Positions 34,190-45,760 of a stretch of 64,000 nucleotides of DNA are shown here, piece by piece. Origin of the DNA: Casuarius casuarius (lineage: Eukaryota > Chordata > Aves > Casuariiformes > Casuariidae); the NCBI GenBank assembly GCA_003342895.1, contig PTFA01000195.1, positions 372,001 to 436,000 on the forward strand, given 5' to 3'. Every line of letters begins with the position of its first letter. The first letter of the stretch is position 1. The notes below the pieces were generated by a model. It was not told the DNA's origin. It ran no database searches and saw only the letters and a list, made by a program, of their open reading frames with translations. A program made the position numbers and the translations under genes.

Positions 34190-34480
34190 CATTTTTTAAT
34201 TTTTGGGGGGAGGGGGTTAATTATTGTGGCTAATTATACAGCAGATCCAAATCTGCATGAATTTTGCATGCTGCTGCTTACCTCCCCAGTTCTTTAATTT
34301 TCTATTATCAGGCAAATTACTCTACTGTTGATTGTTAGTCCCTTTCCCCCTGCCTTAGCCTTATATGCAGATTAGAATCAGCCAACGTCCATCTATTGGG
34401 TTATTCTATAAATCCTTTCTCAAAAGACATTTCTTTATGCTTTATGGCTTTTCATTTAACTCTTCCTTAAATGTCCACTG
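34190..34480. other. Enhancer-like block
   Basis: Dense homeodomain/POU-type words in unique sequence: GGTTAATTATTG and GCTAATTATAC near 34216-34238, ATTTTGCAT near 34261, and TTTAATTTTC near 34293. An A/T-rich core with a G9-like run precedes it (34204-34217). Texture suggests a developmental enhancer; inference only. Confidence 0.25.
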
Positions 34481-36972
34481 AGCCTCATGCTACATAAGTC
34501 ATTAAGAACAGTCAGACTTCTTGAACTGGCTATCAGGCAAGTCTCTCTATATTCTGCAGCTTCAGAGTTACTCAGTAATCTAAACTTGGGAGACTAGGTC
34601 TGCTCAGTACAACTTCAACATTGTCGTGCATCTGAATCACCCAGGATCTGAATCATATTCATATGATCTTCTATCTTTATAGTTCTGTATATTTATCTAT
34701 CTCTCTATATAGAAATTAGCTTTGTGGAGTGTATATTTGCCGATCCACATGACAGAGCAACAGGAAAGCACTTTATCTTTCTGAGAAGTGTTTCAGCCTT
34801 TCTATAAACTCAGGCAAAGGTTACAAGAAGCTACATCTGATTTACATTTCTAAGATTTCTCTAGAAAAAAGAATTTTAATAATTTTGCAGTATTAGTATA
34901 CCTAGGAAGTCACATGTATATGATCTCTTTGCTATGCTCTCTCTCTGTCATTACCACTTGGATGATAAGTTTGAGTTCTTAGAAAAAAAAAGTAGAAAAG
35001 AGGCAACAACACCATCAACAATTTGAGCACTACATAAAACTTTTCTTAAGGCTTCCTCCTTTCACTGTTATTGAGGGGAGGCTTGCTGTTTATATATGGT
35101 GAGTTCCACTGTAGGTCCAGCAAAGGGCAAAGCTCATTCTCATGGCTATTCCACTGCTATCCAGACTGCCTTAGCTTTGTCAGTGGGTTTAAGCCAAAGG
35201 AGTTATGCTGTCTGACATGGTCTTGGAAACCTAACTCTCAGCTCTAGGGATGAGCTGAAAGCTTTGTGTGTATGCATGCTGATTTTCCGATCTCCCTGTA
35301 AAGACTGCTAGAAACGATGGTTGGTTCTGTGACAGATGCACCGTACAGCAGCAACAAGATTGAGACCTGCAATTAAAATTTGATAAAAAAGCAGAATACT
35401 CATTTTTCTCATTCCAAAGAGGCAAATTCTCAAATAAACAAATTGTAGATTCTGGATCAATGTAGGGATCTATTATGCTTGACAACAGACCAGTTGCCTT
35501 CAGCCAATAAATTTTGGACCCACTCAGAGCTCAAATTACTGTAACTGGTAGGAAAAAGTATTTCATGTTGGCATTTTACAGCTAATTCTGGACTCAGCTA
35601 TATAAAGTTTACAAAGGGTGAAATAAACCCAGTGTACAAAGTTAAAATGAGTCATGCAGTGGTTCATTTTTCTTCCAACCCGAAATATATTATTGTCAAG
35701 GAAGCCAAACATGTTGTGATGTGCACATGTAATACAAAGCCCTACAGGATGTAACTGCATCACACTGAGAAAAATGAGAAGCATGTTATTCCCCCCATAA
35801 AGTCCTCACTGAAAGAAAATGGTCCAAAGTGTATATAATCAATGTGAAAACATAGTTTACATTGGCTGTTAAACATGTCAAGCTCTATTAAAACTGATGC
35901 TTGTTTCCCAAAGTTAATGGAAAGAGCAACTTGCAAAGTCATTCGTGAAAAAAGAAGGAAAAAAGAAAACATTAAACAAAGGAAACCAAGAATTTAGGCA
36001 AGCTTCTTCCAACTCCATCTTGCCTTAGGTTATCATGACATTTGTGGGGCATCGCGGGAAGTGCTCTTCAGTATAAAGGAATGTATTGGAGGTGCTTTGA
36101 TGAGTTGGGTTGTGCTTCAGCTGGTTGACTGCTTAGTTAAACTTTACCGTGTTTCAGTTTCGTCATTTGTGAAACAAAGACAAAGACACCTAGCGCTAAA
36201 CAAATCTTGTATGCTGGTGAGCTAAACTTCCTTTATATTCAATAGAGGGAAACAGGCACTTCTGGGAGGTCATTGCTAACTTTGCAATAGATATCTGAAG
36301 TAGTTCAAATGAGTTATGCCTTAAAAATGCTATTTCTTTCTTCTGTTGTCTTTGGGTATGGCCTGTGGTGTCCATGGACAGGCTTGGGCCTGGGTTGCAC
36401 TCTTTCAGTGTAGCATCACTGACTTGTTCCAAATTACTCCTGATTTATATCTAATGAGAGGATAACTGGGCTAAAATAGTTTGAAGAGGTATCACTGGGT
36501 TAAGTCTCCAGCTGGGGCAACCTGATTTGTTCACAAACTTCAGTGAATGCCACTGCTTTTTTGTAGAGGGGAAGGCTACCCCATTTTTCTCAGATGTCAC
36601 TGGCTTCACTTCTTCACCTGTGTGATTTTCAAGGTAGGGAAGATGGTTTGGAATGCAGAGCTTCCATTGGGGTTATGTTTGTTCAGAGATCATTCTGAAC
36701 TGTTTTCAAACCATTTGAAAGTTGCTGGTTTATGGCTGGACTATGGACTCTATGTTTTATTCACTCAGTGTAACCTTCAGGTCTATGTCTGCCTCTTTGC
36801 CACATTTTTAGAAGTTTAGCTTCTCATGCAATCAGGTAATGGAGAGGTTTGTCCTGAAGCTCTACTCTGAGTTTCTAGCTCTTTCAGATTTTCCTGCTTC
36901 ATTCCCTGTGGCACTGACTGACTGAATGCTGACTACCGTAGAAGCACATAAGCAAATTATTCTTTGCTACAG
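34481..36972. other. Gene-free stretch, nothing recognised
   Basis: Degenerate TATC words at about 34670-34710, otherwise unique AT-rich sequence. At 36148-36170 TTTCAGTTTCGTCATTTGTG is a possible but uncalled MIR core scrap. Confidence 0.4.
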
Positions 36973-37081
36973 ATGTTGTGGATGCTAAATGTCGACAAGG
37001 TACACATCTCCAAGGGAGACTGGGAAAGTTTCTGGAAGAGGAATCCATCACAGACTGCTGAGTACTGAGACACTACTCCGG
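36973..37081 (+). other. Candidate exon, 109 nt
   Basis: Acceptor ATTCTTTGCTACAG (AG at 36971-36972) and donor CGG|GTAAGG (GT at 37082-37083). One frame is open for 31 codons before a TGA and another for about 28, so neither spans the whole interval. It could be a terminal coding, UTR or lncRNA exon, or a decoy. It has two CpGs in a CpG-poor region. Confidence 0.18.
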
Positions 37082-38913
37082 GTAAGGAATCTCTTGAGCC
37101 CTAAAAGTTAGGAGCTAGGAAGATGCTTAAAAGAAGTTTCTTCTACTTCATATACGTGACATGATCTCTTACCCTCCATGAGGCACTTGTTTTACGCCAC
37201 TTTCAGAGACAGGATACTGAGCAAGGTAGAACTCTAGCGTGATTGATTTTAGCTACCCTAATGTTTGTAAGTATTCAGGTCGGGGGGGTTGTTTGTATGT
37301 AAGCACTGACAAACATGTCTATTGTCTGTACAGTCTGGAGAGAACATCTCCAGGCTTTTCAAACTGCTTTGGTTTTTTAAAGGTTATGAATCTGGGAATA
37401 TACGGAACATCCACGTCTACCTGCGTTTTGTCACTACAGAAATATTAAACAAATAACTTGGTTGCTAGTACAAGAATCACCTGCATGCTATCAACTTCAA
37501 ATCTAAATCAGAAGATTAAACTCAGCCTGATGTAAAACTGGCATAGTTCCATTTCACCAGTCTCTCCTCTCAGTTGCACTAGTGAGGCTGGTGAGCTGGA
37601 TTATTTTATCACCACAGTTTTACACTCCAGAATTAAACTGACTGAAAAGAATATAGGCAATAACTTGGGTAATGCCCAGAAAGGAAGAGTGGATTTTTGA
37701 AGAAATTCAGAGCAGTACTTCTGCATGCCAAAAATATGTTGAAGGGTGGTTACACATGGAGGGATTCAGAACTATAGACAGAATGGAAGAAGAGCATTGA
37801 AAAAGGAAAAATTCAGGGCTTATTGCCAGTGCAACTATTTAATGGAGAAATAATATGTGAATACTGCTTAATAATGGCATTTCCACTCTCAGTATCACCA
37901 GTGGAGATAGAAGAGCACTGGATTAAGGGATCTAAATTTGCTTTTGTGCACAATCTAGAGAGGAGAATTATCCTCTCTGATCCTGAGACTTCAAAAGTCA
38001 GAACTCTGGATGACATAAATCAGTGAAGATTCACTGAAAGCAAAGAGGCTTCTCAGGCCACCTCTGAGAAGGATTTCTTTCAACAGTGTTGAAATGTGGA
38101 TAAACCTAGATGTTGATTTTAAATAGCAAATTGGAAATAATTCTAAGAAAGAATCTTACACCAGAGTGGTAAGGAGTTTGGTTTATGAAGGGGATTTTAG
38201 TGTATTCAAGCATCAAGAAACTAGAGTAACTGACCCTCAAGGGTCCTTTCAATGTCATGTTCCTGCAGAAATGAGACATAAGAATGTATGTAATTCAATT
38301 TATGCAAAACACCTATGCATATTTCCATGACTGTTCCCTTTTTTCTGTGGAAAAAAATCAAACCAACAGCTGTGATTCAGCAACAATATGGCTTGCACGT
38401 ATGTGTGAGCAATAGAAGAGATTTACCCCAGATTCTTTCTCTCAGAGTCACTTCCTTGTCTTTGATTCCCCCCAAGCCCAGAGTCTTAATTCAGTTCCCA
38501 TAAAGCTGAGCTTTTTCTGATTTCCTTCTCTCTGTCTTGTTTTTGCTGAAGTTATCTTAAAACTTACTCACAAGGTTTTTTATACAGCTCTTTTTTGATA
38601 AAGTAGAAGCTATATATGTGAAAATATGGTAGTTTTATGAAGAAAGATTGAATATTTTCTTACTAACTCAAAGCAATTCTTTGAAGTGAAAATAATACCT
38701 TGGCACTAGAAATCATAGGATTAAAGTTCAGTGTGGAACATGCTCAGGTATTTGGAGTATTCCATTAACTGTTATTGGGAAAGAGACCATTCTTTAGACA
38801 TACAAAAGAAGACAATATCCTGGTACATTTTTCTACATGGTCTTCTGCTGACATTACATTCATTCAGATTGCATGATTCCTGGAATATCTTCTATGAAGC
38901 AGGAGTGCAACGC
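37082..38913. other. Gene-free stretch with a decayed repeat
   Basis: Includes the TGTAAAACTGGCATA-type repeat at 37520-37650. No gene is supported; 67-codon frames on both strands at 37813-38026 are shadows of each other. Confidence 0.4.
37520..37650. repeat. Decayed palindromic repeat (TGTAAAACTGGCATA type)
   Basis: CTGATGTAAAACTGGCATAG on the left and CACAGTTTTACACTCCAG on the right form an imperfect inverted pair around TTGCACTAGTGAGGC. This agrees with the ATTTACACC-containing family at 27177-27254. Confidence 0.35.
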
Positions 38914-38937
38914 TTTTTTTTTTTTTTTTTTTTTTTT
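38914..38937. repeat. T24 homopolymer
   Basis: Longest mononucleotide run in the window. It could be the reverse-strand poly(A) tail of a retrocopy, but no parent was recognised. Confidence 0.9.
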
Positions 38938-39006
38938 CACTTTCTGTGAAATTTCAAGAGCTCATGGACATAATGGAAATAGAAGTGAAACTGCGAAATA
39001 GCTCAG

Positions 39007-39024
39007 TTTTTTTTTTTTTTTTTT
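39007..39024. repeat. T18 homopolymer
   Basis: Second poly(T), 69 bases after the first. On the minus strand an AATAAA-like word occurs about 75 bases upstream of the A-run (near + 39095). Confidence 0.9.
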
Positions 39025-39202
39025 CTGAAGGCTCCCAAATGCCTTAGGTTTGTATGGGGTTTTGACTCAACACATACCACTTTGAGTTTGTTTTTTATTT
39101 ACCATAGCCTTTCTGTGTCTTTGCTTGCACTGGTGAGGAAGGGAAGTTGTGTAGTGCATACCTTATAATACAGTTAGTGGTAAACTGTAGAATAGTAGAC
39201 TT

Positions 39203-39248
39203 CACTTTTATGTAACAACAGTGAGCACTTTTATGTAACAACGGTGAG
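39203..39248 (+). repeat. Perfect head-to-tail 23-bp tandem duplication
   Basis: A 23-base unit starting CACTTTTATGTAACAAC occurs at 39203-39225 and 39226-39248 with one mismatch (A/G). A recent replication-slippage or small duplication event. Confidence 0.9.
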
Positions 39249-39654
39249 GTCATTGTGGTGACTTGACTGCTTCCCAGTGATTGTTTTTCTGCTTTTTTTC
39301 TCTCTCCTGAAGTACTCTAGGGATCCTGTCTTCCACGACCATTGGATAATGGTCAATTTTGGAGGAATAAATCCCAGTTAGGGAGCTGTTGTATATTGAT
39401 TCTACAGTAAATGAGACCTAAATCAGATTTGTGCACGTAGTTGCTATGAACTGATACAAATAATCCTTGTTTTAGTGGCATTTCAGTGATAAATGAGTAG
39501 TAGTATATTACTTCCCTTAACCTGAGGTCTACTAACTAACCTTTAACACTTTTTATAATTCATAGAGAAAAGAAGGAACTTTTACTTTGAGATTTGCTAG
39601 ACCTATTTAAAATGTCTATTTTAGGATGACATTTATTGTGCACATGATGTCTGT
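39249..39654. other. Gene-free stretch, nothing recognised
   Basis: AT-rich, no calls. Confidence 0.4.
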
Positions 39655-39970
39655 GGGAAATATCCTGGGTCAGAACTAATTTTCATTTTGTCCAGTATAC
39701 GCTATACTCTCTCCGATACCACCATAAGCAGATAACTGTGTTGTCCACTATGGTAAGTGGTACCTATGGACTTCCCTATGGTAGACTACAAGTATACATG
39801 ATAATTTCTTCCCATATTTTTCTGACCTCTGAACACTTTAAGCTTAGGGAGTTCCTGAGCAAGAAGTGTTTTTCATGTGTTTAGTAAACCGTAATGGATT
39901 TATTTTCTATAACCTTTCCAGTCTTCCCCTTGAACTCATGTCAGCTTTTGCCATCCAGAAAGGATAGAAA
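39655..39970 (-). mobile_element. Old CR1 LINE 3' end, reverse orientation
   Basis: Read on +: CCTGGGTCAGAACTAATTTT, then TTGTCCAGTATACGC, CTCTCCGATACCACC, ATAAGCAGATAACTG, CTCTGAACACTTTAAGCTTA, GGGAGTTCCTGAGC, AACCTTTCCAGTC and CTTTTGCCATCCAGAA. This is the order of the reverse-complemented 3' end of an older, reptile-lineage CR1 (CTGGGTCAGACCAAWGGTCCATCTAGCCCAGTATCC ... TAGGGAGTTCCTGAGC). Heavily diverged. Confidence 0.55.
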
Positions 39971-41159
39971 TGTATTGCAGGCCAAATGGTGTGTGCTTTA
40001 ATTTTGACACTGAAACTATCCACCAAAGCCCTGATTCATTGCATCAGTGGCATGAATTACGACTGCTCTGGTTCGGCTGAAGGATATTTCAGACCAGATG
40101 CAAAGCAGCTACCCAGATGTATCTCACCACCTAGACTAGAAGAAGTCCTTTAATGCCTCTTAGTCTCTAAGGCCTCTAATTCCTCTTAGAAGCATGAAAG
40201 AAGCTTGGGCAATGTGCCAGTAGTACTTTTTAGCAAGAGAGCATCCATTAGTTAATGCTTGTACAACAATTTTGGGTAGTGTCATTCCACCAAACCCAGT
40301 ATAGTTATTTTATACTTGCTGAGAGTTTACCTTACCTCTAACCAGGACATAGTTAAATCTGCTAACCCATAGCCACAGTAATGTCTCAGGACCCAGGAGG
40401 TGAAATTCTACCTGGGTCCTCACAACTTTGAAGGAGCTGGAGTGTTTTATTTCTTAGTATCCTTTACACTAGTGGGTTAACATTACAAACCAAGTGTCAA
40501 AGGTAATTAACAACATTAGTGTGATGGTAGAAACACATTCTGGTGTCTCCATTCAACAGGAAGCATCCAGTAGACAAAACTGAGAAACCCATAGTTCCTA
40601 TATTGTTGGTAAGGGATGCAGGGACACATCCAGTCCACTGATAGCATCTCCATCTAAATTTTATTCTCTCTGGCTTGCTCACCTTGAGAAGAATTGTTTT
40701 TCTTTTTTCGTTTTTCTTTTTTTGTTTTGTTTTGTTTTATGAACCATAGTCAGTGATTTGAATTTAGCTCTAAGTTCTGTTGACTCAATGAGAAATAGGC
40801 ACCAAAATACTTTTGGAAAAAAATGGATATACATAGTAAATGGGCCATGTCTTTAATTACAAAATTCTCCCAAACCAAAGGAAATATTGCTTTTGTAAAC
40901 AAAATTGAAGCAAAGGTGATCCCATTGCAAAATTACTTCTGCTACTCTGAGATGCATTGATCCATGTGTGATCACTGTGATTACTCTCTGTACAGCTGCA
41001 CAATTTTGTAAAATTGAAGATGGAAAAAAGCTTGTAAAGAAGACTCTTTTAGAAGCTCAAGTAAAGAAACATCCTCACGAAATCTTTAAGAATGCAAAAG
41101 AAGAGTTATATGTGCTTATATTTTTTTTATCTTGTTTGAGCCTATCATTGAAACCTCAT
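39971..41159. other. Gene-free stretch with T-rich simple sequence
   Basis: Positions 40697-40740 are a T-rich (TTTTG)n-like tract. No genes. Confidence 0.4.
40697..40740. repeat. T-rich (TTTTG)n-like simple repeat
   Basis: T runs broken by C, then GTTTTGTTTTGTTTTAT. Confidence 0.8.
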
Positions 41160-41400
41160 TGCTTCTTTCTTTCAGCATCCCATTAAAGAAATTTCAAGCC
41201 CAATTCACATTTCTTTTGTCCACAATCTGTTCCTTGTCCCCCAGTGATCTTGCTTTAATATTTGCATGCAGCTGTTGTTCAGCCTTCATTTTATTAAGCT
41301 GATATATATTGACTGTTTGTCACAGAGACAATAGCAATAAAATCTTATGCAAACAGAGTTCTCAGACCTTTAATGATAGCATCTATTAGCAAAAATAAAA
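41160..41400. other. Enhancer-like block with octamer and E-box
   Basis: A perfect octamer ATTTGCAT at 41260-41267 is followed after one base by an E-box CAGCTG (41269-41274), in unique sequence with further AT-rich cores. It also contains a strong pyrimidine-tract AG at about 41176 but no paired donor. Texture resembles a conserved noncoding element. Confidence 0.25.
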
Positions 41401-41497
41401 GTTTTAGTCTTAAATTAGGAAGCAATTTTTTTCCTCTGGTATTGTAATGTATCTGGTTTGTCCCTCTGGCTACGTCATTTTTTCTAGGGCCTTCTGG

Positions 41498-41528
41498 AAA
41501 ACAAAACAAAACAAAACAAACAAACCAA
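41498..41528. repeat. (AAAAC)n simple repeat
   Basis: AAAAC repeated about five times, then AAAC variants. Confidence 0.85.
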
Positions 41529-42679
41529 AACCCCAAAACACCCAACCCTTGTAGGGTGTGGTATTTGTGTTTTTAAAGCCAAATGATGAGATTCTAGATT
41601 CTTTCCTTTGTTCAGCTTTGCCCTGCTAAAGCATTCTTGGCCTTGGTTACTGTGGAGCAGGCTGCAAAAGCAAAGTGCTGGGTTCCATTTGTTTGCAACT
41701 GTTCTTGAAGGGTTGTTCGTGTAAGGTTTTAAAATGGGAAGAAATTTTGGTCAGTTTGAAGCAACAGAAGCTTCTCTGATGTCTTCCATGACACCTAGGT
41801 CCACCTGAGATGTATCGACCTTTTGGAAAATCAAGTTTAGCTACTCTTTTTTTCACTGTTGTCTTGAAGATTGCATTTTAATTTTCAGAATGTCCTAAAA
41901 TAACTTGTGCTATGTCTGCCTAGTTTACTTCCCTCCATACACAAACAGACACATAGACACAAACATATCACTTTTTTGTGTGCTCAGAGAGAAAACAAAC
42001 CAGTGTAAGCTGTAATAGAACTGCTAATGAGCTGATGTTATCTACCAACCTATTTAAAATTTTCTTCCCTTTCTGTTTTGCATTTAGTGGAGTTGTAATT
42101 TTAATTTTCAAGTGCAGTTTTATTTCTTCTCCTTAGTCTCCAGCTTCCTCATCCCACTGAACACAATCCGTACACCCACACAGGCACACAAATCACATTG
42201 CCCTGACTTGAAAGAATCATTTATGCTTTAGTGCTCAGGCTTGATAGTGGCTTCCATATGATGGTTCCTGGTGTACTTTTATTTTTCAGGGGACAGAAAC
42301 TGTAATGCCTGCTAGAAGTCTTAAGAGGGCATGGGGGGCATGAGAAGAGAAGAGGTTTGTTGAGGTGAATGTGGTAGGTAAACATTCTGTTGGGAAAGGC
42401 AGCATGGAGAGTAAAGGAGGAATAACTCCTCTATTGCTGCTGTATGCTTTTTGTTTTTGGCAACAAGTTCTATACAAAGGTTATAGGTCACAATGTCATA
42501 ATCTGGGGAACTAATTCATCATTGTATTGATTTAATAATTCTCAGTTAAATGTCCAAAAGGTCTCACCTACAAGACATTCCTGTTATTTGTTCCCTCAGA
42601 TTATGTCTTAAGAACATACAGCCAAGTTACAAAGAATTGTAGGATATGTCAGGATTATAGCAGTCAAATATTTAATATT
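41529..42679. other. Gene-free stretch, nothing recognised
   Basis: AT-rich, no supported features. Confidence 0.4.
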
Positions 42680-42880
42680 TAATAAGGCACACTGAGTCAG
42701 CCCATCTATTCCAGCTGCAGTCCCATCCATTCTTTGGATGACTGTTCACTGCACTAGCTTTCCTATTGCTTTTCCTAGTCTAATATTAAATGTCTGAACA
42801 ATGAAACATCTATTGGAGAATATCCCAACATTCCCTAGGAGAATCATCCAAGCCAAACAAATATTTCCACAGTATACATC
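42680..42880 (-). mobile_element. Possible CR1 3' end, reverse orientation
   Basis: AAGGCACACTGAGTCAGCCC, then ATCTATTCCAGCTGCAG, resembles the reverse-complemented CR1 3' terminus (CATACTGRGTCAGACCAA ... CCATCTAGCCCAG). Only the first 80 or so bases are persuasive; the remainder is inferred. Confidence 0.35.
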
Positions 42881-44957
42881 TCAGCTGATGTCAGCTCTAT
42901 ATAATGCTCTGTGCCTTTCATCATGAGTCCACTTCTTTATCTACCTTAATATTTTATCTTTTTTTTTTGGCATTTCCTTTATTTGGCCAAAAAGCTTTGT
43001 CCTGCAGTAGTACAGGCAAGCATTTTCTACAATGGTTTCTGTCTAATTTTAGGTTGAATTGGAGTTGAAGATTCAGAATTATCTTGGATTTTTAATGTGT
43101 GTAGTCCCTAAAACTCCTGGAAAAAATCTAATCCATTTACTCTAAATAAAACACCATCAGACAGGCTTTGGAAATCTTCCTCATCCTCACAAACACACAG
43201 GCTATATTTCCAGTCTTCAGTGAAAGAGCAAGCATAAATGAATTCTCCCTGAGATAGGATTAGTTTGTGAATATTTTGTAGTAACTCTAATTAGAAATGT
43301 GTTTTCAAGAAAGCTACCCACAGATGTGGTATCATTTCAGTGCACTGCAACCCATGTCTAAGACTAATGGCAGAATCCAGGAATCTGGTAGAAAACAGTG
43401 CATGATAGCAACAGGACCTAAGTTTGAGTAATGGATTCTACTTTGTTTAAGTAATAGGTTCTCTTCTGTAGGGTACCAAAAAGTGGTAATGCTGCAGAGG
43501 GCTTGAGTTTCATCTGTTTGTGCGTGTATGTGCATGTATATCACTTTCTTAAATTGTTCTAGGTAAGTGATTAAGAGCGCTATAATCTGAAGCTCATTCA
43601 CTCCTTTGACTGAAAGAATGGTAACTAATGCAGAGCCTAGAATCAAGGAGGTCAAGCTAGAAGGGGGAAAATCAGGTGAGAGATGATAGTGAAATAATCA
43701 ATTTGCAGTGAAACATGTGGAAGATTAAATAAAATGGCCTGACTAACAGAAAGATGAATACTGAGTGCTTGGCACTCAATCTATAACAACAACTTCAATA
43801 AGAAGTCCTTATGAAAAAGACTTGGTTTTTAAAGGAAAGAGATGGAGGTGAAAAGAAAGTCCATCTCATGGTAATGACCTTAAAGGTTAAAGATTCCCTT
43901 AAACTTGCAAGCTTTCTGTTTTCATCCTCTCCTCAGTCTTAAGCCAGTCTGTAAACAGCAGTCCCCTTAACAACAACACTTCTAACATGAAGGTAATTCA
44001 AAATATGGGGTGTAGTTAGGAGAGTTGACAACACTGTAGCCTAGTCAGGGAACCATAGCTTCATTTCTGTTTTTGTCTTTCCTATTCTTACATTGTTTAA
44101 AAGAAATGCCTGTTCTTGGCAGAATAGCAGTGGTCCTGCACACACTGATTCCATCATAGTTCAAGTGAGATTTAATTCACCTTCATATATGGTGTGGGAA
44201 TCCACTCACAGACTGAAAACCTAAATGTATATATCTACATGTAAAGGGCTACCTCTGAACTAGATTTCTAAACTCCTGTTACAGTCAAAAGAAATCAGAG
44301 GCATGATGCAAGTGTCTAAGGCCATTCAAGATGCTCTAGGTAATTCCAGTCCACAGGGGTATGGACATGATATAGTCCTGCCAGACCCATGTGGATGTTT
44401 CACACATCCTCATCACCTCAGATGTCACTAGATGCTTCTTTTTAGACAACCGAATCAAATCTCTAGTTGACAAAGGTAGTAAAGCCTGGAAAACTATTCA
44501 GCTGACCAAATTTAGATGTCTCTTTCAGGACTTGCTGCATAACTTTCTCGACTACCTATATTGACTAGATCTCTGTTGACTGCTATGGAAACTTAAACGC
44601 ATAGCTCATACGTGGACAAATTAACATAGGTGTCTTAATTTGTCTCTTGAATACTACCCATGGTATCTTCTGAATTCTGGAAATGCTTATGTCTCTGAGT
44701 CATCTCATAATCTGAGTACCTTTGTGAACAACCTACACTTAGGCTCAATTGAGGGATCAGAGTTCTACTTCCACTTGTGCCCCAAAGTGTATCAGTCTGG
44801 GAGGCTCATTATCTGTTTCCTACTTGGTAGAAAGAATATCCCTTTCCAGAAGTCCTCTGAAGAGTTCGATGTGTTAAATGAACTCTGACAATGTCTACTG
44901 AATGTTAACAGTATCAAACTTCACAAAGCATGCAATTACAGTTAGAGGATGCCAATT
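42881..44957. other. Gene-free stretch, nothing recognised
   Basis: A TAG|GTAAGTG donor-like word at 43564 has no good partner. Short frames only. Confidence 0.4.
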
Positions 44958-45035
44958 CTCTAGTAGCATAGTGACTCAGAGGAATCACTAAGGATATGGG
45001 AGGCCTAGGTCAAATTCCATCTTCACTTAGAAACT
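44958..45035 (+). mobile_element. Probable SINE tRNA-like head
   Basis: TAGCATAGTGACTCAGAGGA, TATGGGAGGCCTAGGTCAAA and TTCCATC follow the head of a tRNA-derived SINE (TAGTGGTTAGAGCA ... GGAGACCTAGGTTCAAATCC). The box B-like word GGTCAAATTCC lies at about 45008-45018. Confidence 0.4.
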
Positions 45036-45597
45036 CCCTCTTTCCAGGAGAGTGCTCCAGATGCTTCATGCAGGGTCCCCACAGGCTGGCCTAGTGGGGA
45101 AAGCTGGATGATAGGACAACAAAGTTACAGAGATTTGCATCCCTTATAAGCTCTGGTCTGTTCATTCTCTGCCATGGGAATAGCAAAAATTATTGAATAA
45201 TGAAGTGTGCATTTCCTGTGTTGTCAACTGTGCATGTCCTCATCAATTACCTTATTATGTGAATACACAGATGTAGCAGGTAGCCTGTTAAAACCATATC
45301 TTTTCTCCCCATCCCCTCCCCATTCACTCTCTGTTTCTTCTGCTGCCTTTGCATGTGCTTGTCTGCTTCTCCTTTTCTCCTTTCAAGGCATTAGAGCCAA
45401 GAAAGTCACAGATTTGTAACAACTTTGTGATACCTACTCTACCACCATGTCAATTTAATTTGAACCAATTTGACAACCCTGATACAAACACAGGATTGGA
45501 GACCACAATGATAGTACAACATCCGTCTCTTGTTAAGCCTCCTGCACCTGCTATTGCTTCTCTCTGTAATTGCCCTAGATCAAGAGACTGATCGTAA

Positions 45598-45760
45598 ATG
45601 CGTTAAGTTTTGCTGACAACACAAAGCTGGGGAGAAGCAAGAACTCAGGCTTAAGAGGCAAGGAAAATTCAACAAGATTTGCTGGGCTCTGAGCTGTTAT
45701 GCAGCAAATGAAATTCAGTATTGACAAACACACATTAATGTAATTGGCCAAGGGAAGTAT
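45598..45760 (+). mobile_element. Old CR1 LINE fragment (RT palm region)
   Basis: GTTTTGCTGACAACACAAAG, then CTGGGGAGAAGC, corresponds to the [14 protein letters not shown] stretch seen in better shape at 31119-31140. Further on GCAAATGAAATTCAGTATTG, ACAAACACACATTAATG resembles the usual AAATTCAATGTAGACAAATGCAAAG. Many substitutions and no open frame; much older than the copy at 30.3-32.0 kb. Confidence 0.5.

Noticed and set aside
36140..36180. GTTTCAGTTTCGTCATTTGTG, possible MIR core
   Set aside because: No supporting sequence on either side.
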